64,000 bases of DNA from Rhodopseudomonas palustris (GTDB taxonomy: Bacteria; Pseudomonadota; Alphaproteobacteria; Rhizobiales; Xanthobacteraceae): assembly GCA_016215605.1 (NCBI GenBank), contig JACRJB010000021.1:1-64000 (forward strand). Reading direction: 5' to 3'. The notes under the pieces are model-generated. The model searched no databases and had not been told where the DNA came from. It saw only the letters and a list, made by a program, of their open reading frames with translations. The stretch's first letter is position 1. The number at the start of each line of letters is the position of its first letter. Position numbers and translations under genes: made by a program. Of the stretch, positions 58,370 to 64,000 are shown one piece after another.

Positions 58370-59856
58370 GCCAGATCCCCGAGACCTCCGACATCGTGCT
58401 GATCGGCGCCGGCATCATGAGCGCGACGCTCGGCACCGTGCTGAAGGAGCTGGAGCCGTCGCTCTCCGTGACGATGTTCGAGACGCTGCACGATTGCGGC
58501 CAGGAAAGCTCGCAGGCCTGGAACAATGCCGGCACCGGCCACGCCGCCAATTGCGAACTCAACTACACGCCGCAGCGGCCGGACGGCAGCGCCGACATCT
58601 CCAAGGCGCTCGAGGTCAACACCGAGTTCGACATCTCGCGCCAGCTCTGGGCGCATCTCGTCGGCAAGGGCGCGATCCCGGATCCGCGCGCCTTCCTGCA
58701 TCCCTGCCCACATATGAGCTTCGTCTGGGGCGACGACAACGTCGCGTTCCTGCGCCAGCGCCACCGCGAGATGGCGGCGCATCACTGCTATCACGGCATG
58801 GAGTTCAGCGAAGACCCGGCGCAGATCGCCGCCTGGGCGCCGCTGATCATCGAGGGACGCGAGCCGGGACAGCCGATCGCCGCGACGCGGATCATCAGCG
58901 GCGCCGACGTTGACTACGGCGCGCTGACGCATTTGCTGGTGAAACAACTGCAGGCGCAGTCCGGCGTCTCGGTGCACTACAAGCACCGTGTCGTCGCGCT
59001 GGCGCGCGACGACGGGCGCTGGCTGGTGACGGTCGAGAACGTCGCCACCCATGAGCGCACCACGACCTCGACGCGCTTCGTGTTCGCCGGCGCCGGCGGG
59101 GGCTCGCTCGACATTCTGCAGAAGTCCGGTATCCCCGAAGGCAACGGCTATGCGGGCTTCCCGGTCAGCGGCATCTGGCTGCGCTGCGATGTCGACGAGA
59201 TCAGCGCGCGGCATCACGCCAAGGTCTATGGCAAGGCGGCGCACGGCTCGCCGCCAATGTCGGTGCCGCATCTCGACACCCGTATCATCGGCGGCAAGCG
59301 CTCGCTGCTGTTCGGGCCCTATGCGGGCTTCTCCAGCAAATTCCTCAAGCACGGCTCCTACGCGGATCTGCTCCGCTCGATCGAGCCCGGCAACCTCCTG
59401 CCGATGCTGGCAGTGGCGCGCGACGACTGGCAGCTCAGCGAATATCTGATCGGCCAGGTGCTGCAGACCTCGGAGCATCAATTCGCCGCGCTGCAGGGGT
59501 TCTTCCCGAAGGCGCAGCGCGAGGACTGGCAGCGCGCCGTCGCTGGCCAGAGGGTGCAGATCATCAAGCCCGATCCGCAGCACACCGGGGTGCTCGAATT
59601 CGGCACCGAGCTGGTCGCCAGCGCCGACAAATCCTTCGTCGCGCTACTCGGCGCCTCGCCGGGCGCCTCGACCGCCGCCTTCATTGCCATGGAGGTGCTG
59701 CAGAAATGCTTCGACGACCGGCTGACGCCGAATGGGTGGCTCGGCCGCTTGAAGCAGATGATTCCGACCTATGGCATTGACCTTAAGAAGGACGCCGACG
59801 CCTGCCGCGACAGCCGTGCCAAAACCGCCAAAGTCCTGCAGCTCGATTTCGTCTAA
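58366..59856 (+). CDS. mqo: Malate:quinone oxidoreductase
   Basis: 496 residues, FAD-dependent membrane-associated enzyme oxidising malate to oxaloacetate with reduction of quinone. The Rossmann loop VLIGAGIMSATLG is at residues 11-23, followed by AWNNAGTGHAANCELNYTPQ, GADVDYGALTHLLVKQL, VFAGAGGGSLDILQKSGIPE and LLFGPYAGFSSKFLKHGS, all hallmarks of Mqo. It replaces or supplements NAD-linked malate dehydrogenase. ATGA overlap with the cupin gene. Together with FumC it covers fumarate to oxaloacetate. Confidence 0.95.
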   Translation: MSQIPETSDIVLIGAGIMSATLGTVLKELEPSLSVTMFETLHDCGQESSQAWNNAGTGHAANCELNYTPQRPDGSADISKALEVNTEFDISRQLWAHLVGKGAIPDPRAFLHPCPHMSFVWGDDNVAFLRQRHREMAAHHCYHGMEFSEDPAQIAAWAPLIIEGREPGQPIAATRIISGADVDYGALTHLLVKQLQAQSGVSVHYKHRVVALARDDGRWLVTVENVATHERTTTSTRFVFAGAGGGSLDILQKSGIPEGNGYAGFPVSGIWLRCDVDEISARHHAKVYGKAAHGSPPMSVPHLDTRIIGGKRSLLFGPYAGFSSKFLKHGSYADLLRSIEPGNLLPMLAVARDDWQLSEYLIGQVLQTSEHQFAALQGFFPKAQREDWQRAVAGQRVQIIKPDPQHTGVLEFGTELVASADKSFVALLGASPGASTAAFIAMEVLQKCFDDRLTPNGWLGRLKQMIPTYGIDLKKDADACRDSRAKTAKVLQLDFV

Positions 59857-60260
59857 TCTTCCTGACGACGATGTCTTGGAAGCACCTCCAATGTGCGCCT
59901 TGGCGGTGCGGAGGCGGACCGCTTGCCTAGCTGCGTTCCGATCAGCGATTGCTTCCTGAAGGCCGCGGCAACGAATTCACCGTGCGGGTCGGGTGACGCC
60001 GGCCAGCACAGCAATTGGCTCCCTCGGCAACCGTAGAGCGGACGAGCGAAGCGACATCCGGCATGCCGTTTTCGGCATGCCGGATTGCGGAGTATCCGTG
60101 GTTCAACTCGTTTTCCCGGCGCGGCGCGGACGACGGGTGGCGACGCGGGGTCTCGTGCGCCGGGGAGACGGACCTCTCCCAGGTTGCGATAAGTCTGATG
60201 ACGTTTGAATATCCCCGGGCCCGGATGCTCTCCGCACCACGGGCGGGCGCCGGGGCCCGG
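59857..60260. other. Intergenic spacer with strong hairpin
   Basis: 404 bases between the convergent mqo and binding-protein genes. It carries the hairpin at 60056-60085 (separate entry). The remaining sequence contains no frame I can support and no recognisable RNA. Confidence 0.45.
60056..60085. repeat. Perfect hairpin, REP-like unit
   Basis: atccggcatgccg (60056-60068) and cggcatgccggat (60073-60085) are perfect 13-base arms around TTTT. The preceding gtagagcggacgagcgaag is of the sort that flanks dispersed palindromic units in this group. It lies between convergent genes and could end both transcripts. Confidence 0.6.
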
Positions 60261-61397
60261 TCAGTTCGCCAGCGAGACTTCCTTCAGGATCTTGATCTTC
60301 TTGTCGGCCACGCCTTCGATCAGCACGACCTTGCCGCCCTGGTTGTGGTCGTCGAAGGTGACTTTGGCCCCCATGACGTTGGTGAACTCGATCTTCTTGA
60401 TGGCGTCGCGGATCGCCGTCGGGTCGGTCGAGCCGGCATTCTTGATCGCCGTCAGCAGCAGGCGCATGGCGTCGTAGCCGGCCCAGGTCTGGAGCACCGG
60501 CGTCGTCTTGTGGCGCTTCTCGATCTCCGCGGCGAAGGCCTTATTGGCGGCCGTATCGACCAGATAGCTGTAGGTCCATGCGGTGATCGATCCCTCCATG
60601 CCGCCGGCCTGGATGATCTGCAGGTTGTTGCCGCCGGGGTCGAAACGGCCGATGAACGGAATCCGCACGCCGAGCTGCATGGCATTGCGCAGGAAGTTGA
60701 GCTGATCGCCGGCGAGCTGGAAGATCGCGATCGCGTCCGGCTTGCTCTGCTGGATGCGCGTCAGCAGTGCGGTGAAGTCCGGATAGCTCTGCGGGTGGAA
60801 GTCGGTCGAGATCACCTCGAGTCCGTGCTTCTTGGCGACCGCCGCGAAGGCCGCGGCGCCGCCGCGTCCGAAGTCGGTGTCCTCGCCCAATATGGCCACA
60901 CGCTTGATCTTCGAGCTGCCGCTCAGATAAATGCCGAGCGCGTTCATCATGTCGTCGTCGGACGGGTTGATGCGGAACGTCCATTCGTTGCCGCCGACGC
61001 CGGACAGATCGGTGATCTTCGGGCTCGACGCGATGCCGTCCACCAGCGGAATCTTCGCCGCGGCGATCAACGGCATGGTGGCGAGCGTCGCCGACGAACA
61101 ATGCGCGCCGACGATGGCGACGACTTTGGCCTCGATCAGCTTGTTGGCGACGTTCACCGCTTCCGACGGATTGCAGCGGTTGTCGTAGGCGAGCACCTCG
61201 ACCTTCTTGCCGAGCACGCCGCCGGCCGCGTTGGCCTCGTCGAGAGCCAGCTGGTAACCCCACCGTTGCCATATCGCGGGCGCGGCGGCCGGTCCGGTAT
61301 CGGGGACGCTGGCGCCAATCACGACGTTCTGTGCATGGGCCGCCACCGGAGCAGCGAGCGCAAGCCCGATCGCCACCATCAATCTCTTCATCAGCAT
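60261..61397 (-). CDS. LivJ-like ABC transporter substrate-binding protein
   Basis: 378 residues. A Sec signal peptide (KRLMVAIGLALAAPVAAHAQ) is followed by a type I binding protein: VVIGASVPDTGPAAAPAI, YQLALDEANAAGGVLGKKVEVLAYD, AIVGAHCSSATLATMPL and RVAILGEDTDFGRGG. The family binds branched-chain or other amino acids and related amides. No permease or ATPase gene is in the window. It follows a threonine aldolase-like gene on the same strand by 63 bases, which suggests that the ligand is a beta-hydroxy amino acid or related compound; this is inference. ATG 61391 is an alternative start. Confidence 0.87.
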   Translation of the reverse strand: MLMKRLMVAIGLALAAPVAAHAQNVVIGASVPDTGPAAAPAIWQRWGYQLALDEANAAGGVLGKKVEVLAYDNRCNPSEAVNVANKLIEAKVVAIVGAHCSSATLATMPLIAAAKIPLVDGIASSPKITDLSGVGGNEWTFRINPSDDDMMNALGIYLSGSSKIKRVAILGEDTDFGRGGAAAFAAVAKKHGLEVISTDFHPQSYPDFTALLTRIQQSKPDAIAIFQLAGDQLNFLRNAMQLGVRIPFIGRFDPGGNNLQIIQAGGMEGSITAWTYSYLVDTAANKAFAAEIEKRHKTTPVLQTWAGYDAMRLLLTAIKNAGSTDPTAIRDAIKKIEFTNVMGAKVTFDDHNQGGKVVLIEGVADKKIKILKEVSLAN

Positions 61398-61460
61398 CGT
61401 CGTGCCTCTCTCGACTACGAGGTTCGGGTTACAGCAAAAGAAATTCGTTCAGCGTCGTGC

Positions 61461-62540
61461 TCACGCCGCACCCCGGGCGGCGCTCACGAAGGCATGGACG
61501 TCGTCGGCGGAGGTCGCGAAGGACGTCACCAGCCGAACCAGAACGTCGTCGGTCCCGAGCGTCAGCAGCCGCCCGAAGCCGCGGTCGCCCCATTCGTAGT
61601 AACGCGCGCCGGCCTTCTTGAGCGCCGCATCGACCGGACGGGGAAGTGCGGCAAAGAGCTGATTGCCGCGCGGCTCGAAAGCCAGCCGCACGCCCGGCAC
61701 CTGGGTGAGGCCGTCCGACAATTCGGCGGCGCGCCGGTTGGCCAGCCGCGCGAGATCGAGCCAGTGTCCGCCGGCGAGATAGGCCGCCATCTGCGCGCCG
61801 AGCATCCGCCCCTTGGACAGGACGTGGCCGGCGCGCTTGCGCTGATAGGCGAACGCCGCGGCCTTCGCCGCGTCGAAGAAGATCACGGCCTCGCAGGCCA
61901 GAGCGCCGTTCTTGGTGGCCCCGAAGGAGAGGACGTCGATGCCGGCCTTCCAACTCATCTCGGCCGCTGTGCATCCGATCGCGACCAGCGCATTGGCGAA
62001 GCGCGCGCCGTCCATATGCACCGCCAGGCCGCGATCGTGGGCGATGGCGGCGAGTTCGGCGATCTCGCCGCAGTCGTAGAGCGTGCCGCATTCGGTCGCC
62101 TGCGACAGCGACAGCGAGGCCGGCTGAACCTGCCGCACCGGGCCTGCCGGGAATTCGCGGAGGATGTCGCGCAGGGCGGCCGGATCGATCTTGCCGTGCG
62201 CGCCGTCGACGCCGATCAGCTTGGCGCCCGCGGTGAACATTTCCGGGGCGCCACATTCGTCATTGGCGATGTGGGCCCGATGATGACAGAACACCGCGCC
62301 CCAAGGCGGGGTGATCGCGCCGAGCGCGAGTGCGTTCGACGCCGTTCCGGTCGCGACGAAGTAAGCCGCGACCTCGCATTCGAACACCTCGTTCAGCAGC
62401 GCGCGCGCGCGGTCGCTGTAGCAATCGTGGCCGTAGGCCGGCTCGGCGCCGTCATTGGCCGCGAGGAGAGCCTCGAGCACGCGCGGGCTCGCGCCGACGG
62501 CGTTGTCGCTGGCAAAATCCATCACGGCCGATACCGTCAT
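61461..62540 (-). CDS. Low-specificity threonine aldolase-like PLP enzyme
   Basis: 359 residues, aminotransferase fold type I, beta-eliminating lyase group. It opens with MDFASDNAVGASPRVLEALL and GAEPAYGHDCYSDRARALL, has HMDGARFANAL with the cofactor-binding Asp, and the PLP lysine at Lys210 in SFGATKNGALA. The family cleaves L-threonine and other beta-hydroxy amino acids into glycine and an aldehyde. It probably forms an operon with the downstream binding protein gene. It is divergent from an IclR-type regulator gene. Confidence 0.87.
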   Translation of the reverse strand: MTVSAVMDFASDNAVGASPRVLEALLAANDGAEPAYGHDCYSDRARALLNEVFECEVAAYFVATGTASNALALGAITPPWGAVFCHHRAHIANDECGAPEMFTAGAKLIGVDGAHGKIDPAALRDILREFPAGPVRQVQPASLSLSQATECGTLYDCGEIAELAAIAHDRGLAVHMDGARFANALVAIGCTAAEMSWKAGIDVLSFGATKNGALACEAVIFFDAAKAAAFAYQRKRAGHVLSKGRMLGAQMAAYLAGGHWLDLARLANRRAAELSDGLTQVPGVRLAFEPRGNQLFAALPRPVDAALKKAGARYYEWGDRGFGRLLTLGTDDVLVRLVTSFATSADDVHAFVSAARGAA

Positions 62541-62545
62541 CAGGT

Positions 62546-62572
62546 GTTCCGATTAAGAGAACGTCGTTCCGA
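62546..62572. promoter_or_regulatory. Two phased gttccga repeats before the aldolase gene
   Basis: gttccga occurs at 62546-62552 and 62566-62572, 20 bases (two turns) apart, directly upstream of the aldolase start and about 150 bases from the divergent IclR gene. The second copy lies in the partial palindrome gttccgaac. It is a candidate IclR operator; the evidence is position and phasing only. Confidence 0.3.
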
Positions 62573-62719
62573 ACATGATTAGAGAAGACGGTCGCCGGCC
62601 TGTCAAGCGGCGCACTGCCCATGAAGCCAGCGAACGCTGCACAGATTGCGGGACGAGCCGACAAGTAGTGAGCAGACGCAGCGCTTTCGGCTTGGAATCC
62701 CGTCGCCCCGTCGCTATAG

Positions 62720-63532
62720 ATGAACGCTGTTACGTTTATCGGAATGGTTGGGATGGGTGCTGAAAGTCAGTCGGTTGCACGCGCGGTCGATATCCTGCAG
62801 CTGCTGTCCGACAACGGTTCGCTCGGCGTGCGTGAGATCGCCCGCCGCATGGAGCTGTCGCCGACCATCGTGCATCGGCTGGTGAGCACGCTGGCCTCGA
62901 CCGGTCTCGCGGAGCAGGCGCCGGACACCCAGAAGTACCGCATCGGCTATCGCGCGTTCCGGATCGGATCGTCGTTCCTGTCGCAGAACGATCTCGACCG
63001 CGCCAGCACGCCCGAACTGGTGGCGCTCGCCGAACAGCACCAGATCAGCAGCTTCCTCGGCGTGCTACGCGGCGGCGCGATGGTCTATCTCAAGGTCGTC
63101 AAGAGCAACGGCCCGATCGCGATCAACAATCAGCCCGGCTCGCTCGCCGCGATTCACTCCACCGCCTTCGGCAAGGTGAGGCTCGCGGCGCTGCCCGACA
63201 AGGAGGCCGCCGAGGTGCTCGGCAAGGAGCCCTACAAGCGGCTGACGAAGAAGACCAAGGTGACGTTCCGCGCGCTGCTCGGTGAGCTGCGCGAGATCCG
63301 CGAGACCGGGATCGCGATTTCCGACGAGGAGAATCTGGTCAACGTCTATTCGGTCGGCGCCGCCGTGCGGGACGCATCGGGCGAGGTGATCGCCTCGCTC
63401 AGCGGAGCGGTGCCGCGGCAGGGGATGACCAAGCGCGAGATCGAACACGTCAACGCGCTGGTGAAGTCGGCGGCCGACAGCGTCTCGCGCAAGATGGGGG
63501 CGCCGTCGGCGCCGTCCGGCCGCGGTCGCTGA
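62720..63532 (+). CDS. IclR-family transcriptional regulator
   Basis: 270 residues. N-terminal winged helix: SQSVARAVDILQLLSDNG, LGVREIARRMELSPTIVHRLV and GLAEQAPDTQKYRIG. The IclR ligand domain follows with FLGVLRGGAMVYLKVVKSNG, IHSTAFGKVRLAAL and SVGAAVRDASGEVIASLSGAV. ATG 62744 or 62753 are also possible starts; the conserved part begins right after 62753. It is divergent from the threonine aldolase/binding protein pair and is the likely local regulator of that pair. Confidence 0.87.
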   Translation: MNAVTFIGMVGMGAESQSVARAVDILQLLSDNGSLGVREIARRMELSPTIVHRLVSTLASTGLAEQAPDTQKYRIGYRAFRIGSSFLSQNDLDRASTPELVALAEQHQISSFLGVLRGGAMVYLKVVKSNGPIAINNQPGSLAAIHSTAFGKVRLAALPDKEAAEVLGKEPYKRLTKKTKVTFRALLGELREIRETGIAISDEENLVNVYSVGAAVRDASGEVIASLSGAVPRQGMTKREIEHVNALVKSAADSVSRKMGAPSAPSGRGR

Positions 63533-63537
63533 CGCGG

Positions 63538-64000
63538 CTATTCGAGCGCATCGAGGAGCTGCCGCAGGTCTGCGGGGGTGCCCATGCCGGACGCCACGAT
63601 CTCGTCGACGCCGACATCCTCATACGCCGCGAACGCCGCACGGACCTGCTCCGGCGTGCCACTGGCGCTGTGGCGCATCACCACATCGTCCGTCACCAGG
63701 GCGTTCACCGCGTCCCAGTCTTCGCGCGCATAGGCCGCGGCGAGCGCGGCCTGGTCGAGCCTGGTGCCCGCGAGTTCGAGATTGCGGGCATGGTGCTGGC
63801 CGCGCAGGATGAAACCGAGGGTGCGGCGCAGCCGGTCGCGCGCGGTGGTCTCGTCGGCATCGGCCGAAACATAGACGAGCGCCGTCTTCTTGATGACCCG
63901 GCCGGTTTTCTCTTCGCCCTTGCGCACGAGATCGAGCGTCCAGCGGATGAAAGCCGGCGAGGTCGCCGCGCTGATCAGCACGCCGTCGGCGGCGGCGCCG
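63538..64000 (-). CDS. LLM-class (luciferase-like) flavin oxidoreductase, C-terminal part
   Basis: The last 150 or so codons of a gene that starts beyond the window. The visible part (ADGVLISAATSPAFIRWTLDL, then KKTALVYVSADADETTARDR) is the C-terminal half of the F420/FMN luciferase-like monooxygenase fold, where ADG and the following strand bind cofactor phosphate. It ends ASGMGTPADLRQLLDALE. It converges on the IclR gene, with five bases between the stops. Cofactor and substrate cannot be told from the fragment. Confidence 0.75.
   Translation of the reverse strand, partial: GAAADGVLISAATSPAFIRWTLDLVRKGEEKTGRVIKKTALVYVSADADETTARDRLRRTLGFILRGQHHARNLELAGTRLDQAALAAAYAREDWDAVNALVTDDVVMRHSASGTPEQVRAAFAAYEDVGVDEIVASGMGTPADLRQLLDALE

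Noticed and set aside
60015-62582. 855-codon plus-strand frame opposite the binding protein and aldolase
   Set aside because: Shadow of two conserved minus-strand genes; composition dominated by Arg, Gly and His.
1-64000. CRISPR array or complete prophage
   Set aside because: No regularly spaced short repeats and no phage structural, integrase or cas genes were seen.

Overview
This GC-rich window most resembles a chromosome segment of a Rhodopseudomonas/Bradyrhizobium-type alphaproteobacterium (Hyphomicrobiales). That rests on the xseB-dxs-tlyA order, FixL/FixJ-style two-component proteins, an RpoH-like sigma factor, a DUF3551 secreted protein, a CIO-type cydAB and several intergenic palindromes of the kind common in that group. 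The assignment comes from reading protein sequences, not from a database search. I see no rRNA, CRISPR array or complete prophage. One tRNA (Gln, anticodon TTG) is present.

Layout. 1-130: 3' end of an IS110-type transposase. 170-5274 (minus): housekeeping genes, namely tlyA, a nucleoside deoxyribosyltransferase, dxs (isoprenoid entry), xseB and an HDAC-like deacetylase. 5495-11035: periplasmic functions, namely a 5'-nucleotidase, a small cytochrome c, a PQQ-type sugar dehydrogenase fused to a cytochrome c domain, and an SMP-30-like lactonase. 11559-15393: a small catabolic-looking cluster (acetoacetate decarboxylase-like enzyme, Tat-exported orphan binding protein, SDR, IclR regulator), with an AT-rich double palindrome and a possible leader peptide upstream. 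15494-18231: acyl-CoA metabolism. 18440-19360: tRNA-Gln followed by a gene-poor stretch with one unrecognised ORF. 19360-22428: histidine kinase plus two response regulators.

22848-43310 reads as a stress and respiration island: chloroperoxidase-like hydrolase, Dps, HdeD, a degenerate histidine kinase, AraC regulator, RpoH-type sigma factor, DUF1275 protein, oxalate decarboxylase, an RND pump in one operon with two crcB fluoride channels, then poxB, ydeP-like oxidoreductase, cydAB and a UBP-type zinc finger. Several of these families are linked elsewhere to acid, weak-acid or redox stress. PoxB feeding quinol to a bd-type oxidase makes biochemical sense.

43397-55138 holds regulators and transport: an AraC protein, an HWE/HisKA_2 kinase, an AaeB/AaeX/AaeA-like aromatic acid efflux operon, a decayed AraC relic and a 1721-codon kinase-like/ATPase/GAF/histidine kinase protein whose protein-kinase domain has lost its catalytic residues. 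55241-59856 is a tight fumC-thrE-cupin-mqo unit covering fumarate to oxaloacetate. 60261-64000 has a second orphan amino-acid-type binding protein, a threonine aldolase, an IclR regulator and the C-terminal part of a luciferase-like oxidoreductase that runs off the window.

The observations I rate highest are the asymmetric CrcB pair inside an RND operon, the two kinases with eroded catalytic motifs, the orphan-binding-protein/decarboxylase cluster with its two-turn double palindrome, and the CRP-type dyad ahead of dxs.
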